64,000 nucleotides of DNA from an uncultured Pseudomonadota bacterium (GTDB lineage Bacteria > Myxococcota_A > UBA796 > CAJQPC01), in assembly GCA_913060515.1 (NCBI GenBank), contig CAJXRZ010000003.1:1-64000 (forward strand). Reading direction: 5' to 3'. The notes beneath the pieces are model-generated. The model saw nothing but the letters and a program-made list of their open reading frames with translations. It was not told the origin of the DNA and ran no database searches. This document shows, piece after piece, positions 35,089 through 43,352 of this stretch. The translations under genes were made by a program, and so were the position numbers. Numbering within the stretch: the stretch's first letter is position 1; every line of letters starts with the position of its first letter.

Positions 35089-35583
35089 ATGGCCGAACGA
35101 AACGCGCTGATCGCAGCACTCAAGCCCATCTTGGACACCTTGGCCTCGCTGGACTCCAGCGATCCCAAGACGGCCCTGGCGGTGCTCAACGAAAAGCACC
35201 CGGTGTCCTCACTCTCTGAGCTGGCCGCCTTCTTCCGCATCGGCGTTGAAGAGGGCTGGCTCTGTGACAGAGAGGCCGGCGAGGTCCTCTACTCCCGCGT
35301 GGCCAAGGCCAGCGACCCCATGAGCGGCAACATGAGCATCGACGCGGTGCACATGAAGGGCCCGGGCCCAGGACACACGCACCCAATGGGTGAGTTCGAC
35401 CTTTGCTTTGCCGTGGACGGCGACCCGAAGTTTGATGGCCGAGCGCCCGGCTGGACCGTGTACCCTCCCAACTCTTGGCACGTGCCCACCGTCAGCGGTG
35501 GCAGCATGGACATCCTCTACTTCTTGCCCGAGGGCGCGATGCGCTTCGAGCCCAAGCCCACCGGGAACGCCACACCAGCATGA
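35089..35583 (+). CDS. DUF4863 / 4-hydroxylaminobenzoate lyase family protein
   Basis: The 164-residue sequence has the complete DUF4863 outline: an N-terminal helical region ending in FRIGVEEGWLC, then a cupin-like half with VHMKGPGPGHTHPMGEFDLCFAVDGD and GWTVYPPNSWHVPTVSGGSMDILYFLPEG. PnbB of this family turns 4-hydroxylaminobenzoate into protocatechuate and ammonia. Members are often found with benzoate-type catabolic genes, so its place four genes after hcrB fits. The actual substrate may differ. The start at 35089 follows GGAG by five bases. Its TGA overlaps the next ATG. Confidence 0.8.
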   Translation: MAERNALIAALKPILDTLASLDSSDPKTALAVLNEKHPVSSLSELAAFFRIGVEEGWLCDREAGEVLYSRVAKASDPMSGNMSIDAVHMKGPGPGHTHPMGEFDLCFAVDGDPKFDGRAPGWTVYPPNSWHVPTVSGGSMDILYFLPEGAMRFEPKPTGNATPA

Positions 35584-36326
35584 GCGAGACGGGCGCCAAT
35601 CCAGGGGACGCGGACGCGGAGGAGTCCGGCGTTGCAGACACCAGCGCGCCGGACGCCACTCTGTCCTCGCGCTTTGGGGCACACCTGCGCGTCGTCTTGG
35701 TGCTCTTCCACCTCACCGCCATCTTCCTGATGGCCTTCCCAGCGCCCGGTGGCGCGATGAAGCGCGCGGCGTGGAAGGACCCGACGGTCCAAGAAGAGTT
35801 CAAGGCCTGGACCGGCCGCCTGAACGGCTGGGGCGTGGACGTGAACCAGGAGGAGCTGGAGGACGAGCTCTGGAAGCTCGCCGTTCAGTACACCGAGGGC
35901 CGTACGAAGATCCTCACGCCCCTCAAGCCCTACTACAAGTACACCGGCACCACCCAGTCCTGGCGCATGTTCGTGGCGCCCCACCGCTTCCCGGCGAAGC
36001 TGGAGATTCACGTCAAGATCGGTGACGCGTGGCAGCCGGCGTACATCGCACGCGACCCGGACCACAACTGGCAGGGCCAAGCGCTGGATCACGACCGCTT
36101 CCGCTCGGCCATCTTCCGCTTCTCCTGGTCCTCCTACGTGAAGACCTACCGCAGCTTCCAGACCTGGGTGGGCACCCGCGCCGCCGAAGACTTCCCCGAA
36201 GCCAGCCATGTGCGCACCCGCTTCCAGAAGTACAAGACCGCCTCCCCTGAGCAGGTCAAGACAGACACCCGTCCCGCCCCCAAGGTCATCCTGGAGCGCG
36301 TGCAGCCCTTGGCGAAGTACCGATGA
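35580..36326 (+). CDS. Membrane-anchored partner of the HTTM protein
   Basis: The first 35 residues are acidic and disordered. One transmembrane span follows (VVLVLFHLTAIFLMAFPA), then about 180 residues of extracytoplasmic sequence rich in Trp, Tyr and Arg (YYKYTGTTQSWRMFVAPHRFP, WQPAYIARDPDHNW). The gene overlaps both neighbours by ATGA, so strict coexpression with the HTTM gene is expected. In many bacteria HTTM proteins have such a separate single-pass companion, reminiscent of the lumenal half of vitamin-K-dependent carboxylase. Function unknown. Confidence 0.7.
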   Translation: MSETGANPGDADAEESGVADTSAPDATLSSRFGAHLRVVLVLFHLTAIFLMAFPAPGGAMKRAAWKDPTVQEEFKAWTGRLNGWGVDVNQEELEDELWKLAVQYTEGRTKILTPLKPYYKYTGTTQSWRMFVAPHRFPAKLEIHVKIGDAWQPAYIARDPDHNWQGQALDHDRFRSAIFRFSWSSYVKTYRSFQTWVGTRAAEDFPEASHVRTRFQKYKTASPEQVKTDTRPAPKVILERVQPLAKYR

Positions 36327-37315
36327 AGTTCTGGTCTCGCCTGGTCGAGCTCTTCTCCACCCAGGAGCACCCCCGCGCCCTGGCCTTCTTCCGCATCGCC
36401 CTGGGTCTCTGTGGGGTCTACACCATCGCCACCGTCATGCTGCACGGCGTGGTCGATGACGTGTGGATGGACGTGGCCCACGGCGGCTATCGCACCCTGA
36501 AGCGCGGAAACTTCCTAGTGGAGTGGCTGGGGGGCACCAGCCCCAAGATGGTCTGGGGCATGAGCATCGCCGCCCTGGTCACCGCCATCCTGGTCACCAT
36601 CGGCGCCGGCGGACGCTTCATGGTCTTCGCCTATCTGTGGACCTTCACGGCGGCGACGGACTTCAACAGCCAGGCCTCGGGCAGCTACGACGAGCTCCTC
36701 AGCGCCGCGGTCTTCCTGCTCCTGCTCACCCCCGCCACACGCACCTTGTCCGTGGACTGTCGCCTGCGAACGGGCGCTTGGCGCGATGACACGCCGGTCT
36801 ACGCCTTCCCCCGGTGGATGGCCGTCTTCCAGCTCGTGCTGGTCTATTGGGCCACAGGCATGCAGAAACTCAGCTTCTACTGGGTTCCTGGCGGAGAGTG
36901 GTCCGCGCTCTACTACATCATGCAGCAGCCCAGCTGGCAGCGCGCAGACATGTCTTGGGTGGCCTACCTCTACCCCCTGACCCAGGCCGCCACGGGCCTG
37001 ACCTGGTTCTGGGAGATCGGCGCGCCCTTCTTGCTCTTGGCCTTCTACTTCAGGCGAAACCCTCAAGGTCGCGGCCCAAGGCGCTTCGGACACCGCCTGC
37101 GCAAGCTCTTCAACTTCATCGACTTCCGCACCATCTTTGCGGCCATCGGCGTCGGCCTGCACCTCGGCATCTGGGCCGTCATGGAGGTCGGTCCCTTCTC
37201 GTGGGTGTCCTTGGCCTACTACATCTGCCTGTTCTCTCCCGACGAGATGGCCCGCGGCAGGCGTTGGCTGGGCAAACGTATCCCTGCCCTTGCGTCGCGC
37301 GGCGACGCACACTGA
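36323..37315 (+). CDS. HTTM domain membrane protein
   Basis: HTTM is the multi-pass domain related to vitamin-K-dependent gamma-carboxylase. The 330-residue protein shows at least five hydrophobic spans and the typical text RALAFFRIALGLCGVYTI, then TLSVDCRLR, FPRWMAVFQLVLVYWATGMQKL, and a late ETG-like FWEIGAPFLLLAFYF. The enzymatic activity of bacterial HTTM proteins is mostly unproven. Its ATG overlaps the stop of the partner gene. The next gene starts after a 68-base gap with its own ribosome site. Confidence 0.85.
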   Translation: MKFWSRLVELFSTQEHPRALAFFRIALGLCGVYTIATVMLHGVVDDVWMDVAHGGYRTLKRGNFLVEWLGGTSPKMVWGMSIAALVTAILVTIGAGGRFMVFAYLWTFTAATDFNSQASGSYDELLSAAVFLLLLTPATRTLSVDCRLRTGAWRDDTPVYAFPRWMAVFQLVLVYWATGMQKLSFYWVPGGEWSALYYIMQQPSWQRADMSWVAYLYPLTQAATGLTWFWEIGAPFLLLAFYFRRNPQGRGPRRFGHRLRKLFNFIDFRTIFAAIGVGLHLGIWAVMEVGPFSWVSLAYYICLFSPDEMARGRRWLGKRIPALASRGDAH

Positions 37316-37383
37316 CACCGATGTCGCGGTTGCCAACTCCGCGAGAACACAGCTAAAAACAGGTCTCCTTCAATGAGGTCACC

Positions 37384-38568
37384 ATGTTTCTTCTCGCCTT
37401 TCTCGCCTGCCCGGGCCCCGGGGGCGCGATCCAGGTCGACATCCGCCTGCAGGATGTGAGCTTGGACGTGGGCACCAGCCCCGAGAGCATCGGCCCCGAC
37501 GCCACCCTGCGCTTTGACGCTGCCTTGGTTCAACGCACGCAGCAGTTCGGCGAGACCGAGACGCAGGTGCTCAGCGAGGGCCCCTTTAGGCCCGTGATTC
37601 TCGATGAGAACGGCGAGGTGGTCGAGCTGGAGACGGCCCCGGACCCCACCTTCAGCCAGGCCTACAACAGCCAGCCCCCCGCCATTCAGGGCTGGTCAGC
37701 GCTGGGGGGCTTCGCGCCCGGCCAGTACACCGTGATCACCGCCCACGACGTGGACGAGACCCCCTACGCACTCTCACCCCAAGTGGGCTTCGACGTGCAG
37801 CCGACCGCCCAAGACCCCGAGCTGCTTGTTGTTGGAGACACCTTCTTGGTCCAGGACTTCCACCTCCAGGGGATCGAGGGCGTTCTCCACGACCAGGGCA
37901 GCTCCTGGATCCGCGTGGCAGAGCGCGAGAAGGACCGCACCCGCTTGGAGCTCATCATCGAGTCCGACTACCGCTGCGTGGCCGTGAACACCTGGACAGA
38001 CTGGAGCGGAGACGGATTCGCATGGTCTCAGGACAGCCTGCACATCGAGCAGGATGGCGTACAGCTCAGCGGCTACGGGATCTTCACCGACCTGCCCCTG
38101 AGCCAGGACGCAAGCGAAATCCTCAGCGGCCAGGCCCACATGGTCGTGGACATGAGCGCCGTCGACCAGCTGATGCAGGCCGACAACCCAGACTGGGGCG
38201 ATGGCGAGAGCTGCAGCCTGATTCAAGGCCTGGGCATAGACTGTGGCGACTGCTTGGTCGGCGAGCCAGGGCACGAGTGCCTGAACGTGAACCTGCTCGA
38301 TCTGCACGCCACCCGCCTCTCAGAGCAGGAGGCCGACGCCCTGGGAGAGAACATCCCAAGCTGCGGCGTGGACCTGGCGGACATCCAGGCGCCCGTTCTG
38401 GATCTGAGCTTCCTGGAAGACCTCAACTTCGACTGCGGCTGCACCACAGCGGCGGGCTTCTCCAGCATGTCTCTGGGGTGGTTGGCCATGGCCTTGGTGC
38501 GCACCCGGCGGCGCAAGAAGAAGGGGGCTGACGCTCGCGAAGAGGAGAGCTCCCCTGCAGCGGGTTAG
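37384..38568 (+). CDS. Surface lipoprotein with C-terminal MYXO-CTERM-like anchor
   Basis: The N terminus MFLLAFLAC is a very short signal with a lipobox-like end. The body of about 350 residues is beta-rich, with several Cys pairs. The C terminus has a CGC motif (about residue 359), a hydrophobic span ([13 protein letters not shown]), then RTRRRKKK, resembling the MYXO-CTERM sorting signal that anchors proteins at the outer surface after cleavage. Having both ends looks redundant, so either the Cys at the N terminus is not lipidated or the tail is used differently. GAGG lies five bases before ATG. Function unknown. Confidence 0.7.
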   Translation: MFLLAFLACPGPGGAIQVDIRLQDVSLDVGTSPESIGPDATLRFDAALVQRTQQFGETETQVLSEGPFRPVILDENGEVVELETAPDPTFSQAYNSQPPAIQGWSALGGFAPGQYTVITAHDVDETPYALSPQVGFDVQPTAQDPELLVVGDTFLVQDFHLQGIEGVLHDQGSSWIRVAEREKDRTRLELIIESDYRCVAVNTWTDWSGDGFAWSQDSLHIEQDGVQLSGYGIFTDLPLSQDASEILSGQAHMVVDMSAVDQLMQADNPDWGDGESCSLIQGLGIDCGDCLVGEPGHECLNVNLLDLHATRLSEQEADALGENIPSCGVDLADIQAPVLDLSFLEDLNFDCGCTTAAGFSSMSLGWLAMALVRTRRRKKKGADAREEESSPAAG

Positions 38569-38595
38569 TCTGAGCGTCCCCCTGTAGGAGACACC

Positions 38596-39324
38596 GTGTT
38601 CCAGACCGCCATCGTCATCGGCGCCAGCTCGGGCATTGGCGAGCAGATCGTTCGCAAGCTGGCAGCACGTGGCACGAAAGTGGCCGCTGTGGCCCGCCGC
38701 ATGGACCGGCTCCAGGACATCGCCAGCGACTGGCCCGACCTGGTGCTGCCCTACGCCCACGACGTGATGGACTACGAGAGCGCCCCCGCCCTCTACGAGC
38801 AAATGCTCGGGGACTTGGGGGGGAAGCTGGATCTCTTCATCTACAACGCGGGTGTCATGCCCACCGTAGAAGAGGGCGAGTGGAACTGGGACAAGGACCG
38901 CCTCATGCTCGAGGTCAACCTGCTCGGCGCCGTGCGCTGGATCAACCTGGTCGGCGGCACGATGGAGGCCGCACGTCACGGCACTCTGGTCGGTGTGTCC
39001 TCGGTCGCAGGGGACCGCGGTCGACGCGGCTCCCCGGTCTACACCGTCTCCAAAGCAGGGCTCACGGCCCACATGGAGGCCATGCGCAATCGCCTGGACC
39101 GCTACGGCGTAAAGGTGGTGACCGCCAAGCCAGGACCTGTGCGCACCGACATGACCGCCGGCATGAAGCTCCCACTGATGATCGAGGCCCACGAGGCCGC
39201 CGAGGGCATCCTGAACTTGGCCGAGTCCGGCACCGGCTCGGGCTACGTGCCCAAGACCTGGGCGCCCATCATGAACGTCATCCAGCTCGTTCCAAGCTTC
39301 ATCTTCCGAAAGACGAACATCTGA
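38596..39324 (+). CDS. SDR oxidoreductase, DprE2-like
   Basis: A classical SDR of 242 residues with [14 protein letters not shown], catalytic VSSVAG and YTVSKAG, and the PGPVRTDMT loop. The GTG start has AGGAG seven bases upstream. It lies directly before an FAD-linked oxidase similar to DprE1, with no gap. DprE1 and DprE2 together epimerise decaprenyl-phosphoribose to arabinose in mycobacteria; the pair found here probably carries out an analogous oxidation and reduction of a lipid-linked sugar. The substrate is inferred. Confidence 0.76.
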   Translation: MFQTAIVIGASSGIGEQIVRKLAARGTKVAAVARRMDRLQDIASDWPDLVLPYAHDVMDYESAPALYEQMLGDLGGKLDLFIYNAGVMPTVEEGEWNWDKDRLMLEVNLLGAVRWINLVGGTMEAARHGTLVGVSSVAGDRGRRGSPVYTVSKAGLTAHMEAMRNRLDRYGVKVVTAKPGPVRTDMTAGMKLPLMIEAHEAAEGILNLAESGTGSGYVPKTWAPIMNVIQLVPSFIFRKTNI

Positions 39325-40827
39325 ATGGCTGACCAGAAGACAGCGGCTCAGAAGACAGCGGCTCAGAAGACAGCGGCTCAGGAGGCGGCGCCTCAGAAGG
39401 CAGCGCCTCAGCGTCCACTGAACCAGCTCCCGCGCCGGGTCTTTGACGGCTTTGGGCTGCACAACCGAGGACTGAGTCCCTTCTTGGCGCCCCGAAGCGC
39501 CGAGGAGCTGGCCGCCATCTTCGTGCGCGCCTCCGAGCTGGGTACGACGGTCTGTTTTCGCGGAAACGGCCGCAGCTATGGCGATGCCGCCATCAACCCA
39601 GGCGGCCTGGTCCTGGACATGCGGCACTTCAACAAGGTGCTGGCCTGGGATCCCGAGACCGGGGTGATCGACGCGGAGCCCGGCCTGACCATTCAGCAGC
39701 TCTGGCAGCACAGCCTGCCCCATGGCTGGTGGCCCCCCGTTGTGCCCGGAACCAGCTTCCCCACCCTGGGCGGCTGCCTGTCCATGAACATTCATGGCAA
39801 GAACCACTACAAGCTGGGCGGCATCGGCGACCACGTCCAAGAGATCGACGTGGTGACCCCAGCCGGCGAGCAGCTCACCCTCTCCCGACAGAGCCGGCCA
39901 GAGCTCTTCCACGCCGTGATCTCTGGCTTTGGCATGCTGGGTGCCATCACCCGCGTGCGCATCAAGCTCAAGCGGGTCTACGGCGGTCACTTGCGGGTGG
40001 CGCAGTGGGCCGTGCCCGACCTCAAGGCCCAGTTCGACGCCTTCCAAGACGCCGGACGCAGCGACTACTTCGTGAGCTGGGTGGACTGCATCGGCGGCGG
40101 CGCGACTGGACGCGGACAGATCCACCGCGCCAGCTACACCCAAGAGGGTGAAGACCCCATGGGTCTGGCCTCGATGACGGTAGAGGGCCAGAGCTTGCCC
40201 AAGACCATGATGGGCGTGCCCATGCCCCTGGTCCCCCTGGTGCTCAAGTTCTTCTACTCCTCCAACTTCGGCGTCGGCATCACCAACGAGGTGAAGTACC
40301 GGGCCAGCGAGTTCGGCAGCACCTCGGACTTCTACCAGTCCCACGCCGGCTTTCACTTCCTGCTGGACCAGATGCCGGGCTTCCGCAACGCCTACGAGCC
40401 CGGCGGCTTCCTGCAGTTCCAGCCCTTTGTGCCCGCTGAGCACGCCGAGCACGTCTTCAGCGAGATCTTGCGGGTCAGCAAGTCCCGCGGGTTGGTCAGC
40501 TACCTGGGCGTGCTCAAGCGCTACCGCCCCGATGAGTTCCTGCTCAGTCACGCCTTGGATGGCTACTCCATGGCCTTGGACTACCCCATTACCCGGGCCA
40601 ACCGGGTGCCACTCTGGGCGATGCTCCATGAGCTGGCGGAGCTGGTCTTGGAGGCGGGCGGCAAGTTCTACCCCGCCAAGGATTGCCTGCTCAAACCCGC
40701 TCATTTCCGCAGGTCCTTCGGCCAGGAAGCCATCTCCACTTTCCGAGGGCTGCGGGCTGAGTGCGACCCTGAGCGAATCCTGCGCACCTCTTGGGCTGCC
40801 CGAGTAGGCGTAGACGACCCTGAATAG
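39325..40827 (+). CDS. FAD-linked oxidase, DprE1-like
   Basis: The FAD-binding type-4 domain is seen in FRGNGRSYGDAAINPGG, PGTSFPTLGGCLSMNIHGKNH and HAVISGFGMLGAITRV (about residues 70-215). The C-terminal half has the substrate domain with GYSMALDYPI and the closing DCLLKPAHFRRSFG. This is the layout of DprE1 and related sugar oxidases. The first 30 residues are a Gln/Lys/Thr/Ala tail made from five 15-base repeats and absent in relatives. The gene follows the SDR with no spacing. It is 500 residues. Confidence 0.82.
   Translation: MADQKTAAQKTAAQKTAAQEAAPQKAAPQRPLNQLPRRVFDGFGLHNRGLSPFLAPRSAEELAAIFVRASELGTTVCFRGNGRSYGDAAINPGGLVLDMRHFNKVLAWDPETGVIDAEPGLTIQQLWQHSLPHGWWPPVVPGTSFPTLGGCLSMNIHGKNHYKLGGIGDHVQEIDVVTPAGEQLTLSRQSRPELFHAVISGFGMLGAITRVRIKLKRVYGGHLRVAQWAVPDLKAQFDAFQDAGRSDYFVSWVDCIGGGATGRGQIHRASYTQEGEDPMGLASMTVEGQSLPKTMMGVPMPLVPLVLKFFYSSNFGVGITNEVKYRASEFGSTSDFYQSHAGFHFLLDQMPGFRNAYEPGGFLQFQPFVPAEHAEHVFSEILRVSKSRGLVSYLGVLKRYRPDEFLLSHALDGYSMALDYPITRANRVPLWAMLHELAELVLEAGGKFYPAKDCLLKPAHFRRSFGQEAISTFRGLRAECDPERILRTSWAARVGVDDPE
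39334..39408 (+). repeat. 15-base tandem repeat inside the DprE1-like gene
   Basis: Three exact units of CAGAAGACAGCGGCT (39334-39378) are followed by two altered copies (CAGGAGGCGGCGCCT and CAGAAGGCAGCGCCT). The unit encodes QKTAA, so copy number changes would not shift the frame. The region is probably variable among strains. Confidence 0.92.
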
Positions 40828-40844
40828 GGGGTAGACTCCGCGGC

Positions 40845-43346
40845 ATGTCTGCTGCCGTCCTCCCCTTCTTGGTCAACGTGTCCACCCCTGAGCTGCCCTA
40901 CGGTGGCCCCGGCAGCATGGCGCCTGACCGAAGCTGGGATGTTCAGGCCTTGCATCTGGATCTGGATCTGGACCCCACCCATGGCGAAGTACGCGGTCAG
41001 GCGCGCTTCACCATCCAGTCTGCGGGCACCTCCAGCACCATCTTTGTGCTCGACCAAGTGGCTCTGGACATCGCCTCCGTCACCCTGCAAGACGGCACGC
41101 CTCTGCCCTTCGATGTGCGCGGTGAGTCGGTCTACATCGAGCTCGGTGAGCGCCAAGAGGCTGAGCTGAGCGTGGCCTACAGCGCCCGTCCCCAGACCGG
41201 CCTGCACTTCCGGCGCCCTGGCAACGAGAGCCCGGACACGGTGTTGCACCTCTGGTCCCAAGGCGAGGGCGAGGACAACCGTCATTGGATTCCCCTCCCC
41301 GACGCGCCCAACGACCGCTTCGCCTACAGCGCGGACTTTCGCGTGCCCGACGGACTCAAGGTGCTCTCCAACGGCGTGGGCAGCCAGTCCAGCGCCGGCT
41401 GGCACTACGAGATGGAGCACGACCTGGTGGCCTACCTGATCATGGTGGCCGCTGGAGACTTTGAGGTGCTGCCCATCGACGGCGGCCCGGTGCCCATCGA
41501 GCAGTGGGTGCTCCGCGGCACCGATCCAGAGTCCGCCAAGAACGCCGGGCACCGCATGCCCCAGATGTTTGCCCACCTGGAGATGCGCACCGGCTTGGCC
41601 TACCCCTGGCGGGTCTACCGGGAGGTCTACGTCGAGCGCTTCCTCTACGGCGGCATGGAGAACACCACCGCCACCGTCATGTCCGCTGAGCGCGTGTTGG
41701 TCCCCGAAGCGCTGGCCGCCACCCGCACCCGCGCGGAGAACATCGTCGCCCATGAGCTGGCCCATCAGTGGTTCGGCGACACCTTGACCTGTGAGTCTTG
41801 GAGCGAGCTGTGGCTCAACGAGGGCTTCGCAACCTTCATGGCCGCCGACATCGTGGCCGAGCTGGATGGACCGGAGACCTACGCCGTCGGAGTCTCCCGC
41901 TGGTACAGGTCCTCTCAGACCTCCGGTCCCCTGGCCGACCGTGGCTGGAGCCCTGGCGACCACAGCAGCCCCTCCAACAACGTCTACTCCAAGGGGGCCT
42001 CGGTCCTGCAGATGATGCGGGTGCTGCTTGGAGAGGAGATCTTTTGGCAAGGCATCCAAGACTATGTGGCCGGCAACCAGATGGCTCTGGTGGAGACCGC
42101 AGATCTTCGCCAGGCCATGGAGGGCGCCGCCAACGCCAACTTGCGCTGGTTCTTCGACCAGTGGGTTCACCTGCCTGGCGCGCCCAAGGTCAGCGTCAGC
42201 ACGCGCTACGACCCCAGCGCCAAGGATCTGGTCGTCACTCTGAAGCAGACCCCCTTCAAAGCCGGACCGCAGCGCACACTCTTCATCGACCTGGAGATCG
42301 GAAGCGAGGCCGGAACCCGCAGTGAGCGTCTCTGGCTGAGCGAAGGCCAGAGCACCCTGCGGCTCTCTCTGGATCAGGCCCCCACCTACGTCGCGGTGGA
42401 CCCCAAGGGCGGTCTGATCGCCGAGCTGAGCTACTCCCAAGGCTTGGAGTCCTGGGTGGCCCAGCTGGACAGCGCGCACCCCTACGCGCGCCTCTCGGCC
42501 ATTCGAGGCCTGGAAGAGTTTGGGGATGCCCGCGCAAGCGAGGTCCTGGAGGCCCTGGCCAAGGACCCACAGGAGGCCCTCGTCTTCCGTGAGATCGCCA
42601 TTGAGAGCGCAGCGACCCACGGCAAGAGCCTGGGGTGGTTGACCGAGCTGAGCCAGAGCGCTGAGCCCCGCATCCAATTGGCCGCCATCAAGGCCTTGGG
42701 AAAGCGCCCGGAGCCTGCGGCCTTGGACCACCTGCTCGGCCTCTCCCAGATGCTGCCAGACGTCCGTGTCGCTTGGATGAGAGCCATCGCCGCCCACGAC
42801 CCGGAGCGGGGCCGGGACATCGCCCTCAGGGAGTTGAAGCGCGACCCTGGAGCGCCAGCACAGGTCACCGAGACGGCGGCCCTCACCCTGCTCTCGACCG
42901 TGGGCGAGCCAAAGGACCTCAAGGCCGTCCTGCGACGGGTGGGCCCCAACACCCCCGCCGGCCCAGCGCACGCCGCCCTGAGCACAGCGACCAAGCTGGT
43001 GATCCGCCACGAGCCGGGCCGGGCCAGAGACCAAGCGGCCGCCGAATTCTCGGAGGCAGCCCGCCAGCTGCTGCTCAGTGATGCCCTGCGCACACGTCAG
43101 CGCGCCATCTATGCCCTAGACCGAGCGGGCGATGAGAGCGCCATCGCCACCCTGAAGGCCTTGGCGCGGTCCACGACGCTGCCGGGCACCACGGAGAGCT
43201 GCGAGGAGGCGATTCGCTCCATTCAGTCCAGAGACAACGCGGCGCCGGTGCCCAAGGGCAACGCCTGGGAGGCCCGCATCAAGGAATTGGAGTCCGAACT
43301 CGAAGAGATCGAGGCCGCCCTGCGTAAGCTGGAAGAGCGAAGCTAG
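40845..43346 (+). CDS. M1 family aminopeptidase with C-terminal HEAT-like repeats
   Basis: A zinc aminopeptidase. The substrate-binding GxMEN motif is present as YGGMENTTAT, and the zinc site HELAHQW plus the downstream Glu in LWLNEGFATF lies at about residues 303-330. The N-terminal beta domain (residues 20-200) is complete. The last 300 residues (RLSAIRGLEEFGDARASEVLEALA and following) form HEAT-type helical repeats, then a coiled-coil tail (IKELESELEEIEAALRKLEE). No signal peptide is evident, so it is probably cytosolic. The start follows a weak ribosome site after the DprE1-like gene. Confidence 0.92.
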   Translation: MSAAVLPFLVNVSTPELPYGGPGSMAPDRSWDVQALHLDLDLDPTHGEVRGQARFTIQSAGTSSTIFVLDQVALDIASVTLQDGTPLPFDVRGESVYIELGERQEAELSVAYSARPQTGLHFRRPGNESPDTVLHLWSQGEGEDNRHWIPLPDAPNDRFAYSADFRVPDGLKVLSNGVGSQSSAGWHYEMEHDLVAYLIMVAAGDFEVLPIDGGPVPIEQWVLRGTDPESAKNAGHRMPQMFAHLEMRTGLAYPWRVYREVYVERFLYGGMENTTATVMSAERVLVPEALAATRTRAENIVAHELAHQWFGDTLTCESWSELWLNEGFATFMAADIVAELDGPETYAVGVSRWYRSSQTSGPLADRGWSPGDHSSPSNNVYSKGASVLQMMRVLLGEEIFWQGIQDYVAGNQMALVETADLRQAMEGAANANLRWFFDQWVHLPGAPKVSVSTRYDPSAKDLVVTLKQTPFKAGPQRTLFIDLEIGSEAGTRSERLWLSEGQSTLRLSLDQAPTYVAVDPKGGLIAELSYSQGLESWVAQLDSAHPYARLSAIRGLEEFGDARASEVLEALAKDPQEALVFREIAIESAATHGKSLGWLTELSQSAEPRIQLAAIKALGKRPEPAALDHLLGLSQMLPDVRVAWMRAIAAHDPERGRDIALRELKRDPGAPAQVTETAALTLLSTVGEPKDLKAVLRRVGPNTPAGPAHAALSTATKLVIRHEPGRARDQAAAEFSEAARQLLLSDALRTRQRAIYALDRAGDESAIATLKALARSTTLPGTTESCEEAIRSIQSRDNAAPVPKGNAWEARIKELESELEEIEAALRKLEERS

Positions 43347-43352
43347 AGCACC

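Noticed and set aside
38320-40704. 794-codon minus-strand frame across three genes
   Set aside because: It spans the ends of three well-supported plus-strand genes and carries no motifs; an antisense shadow.
40701-43034. 777-codon minus-strand frame opposite the aminopeptidase gene
   Set aside because: Composition typical of antisense translation; the plus strand has the full zinc-site motifs.
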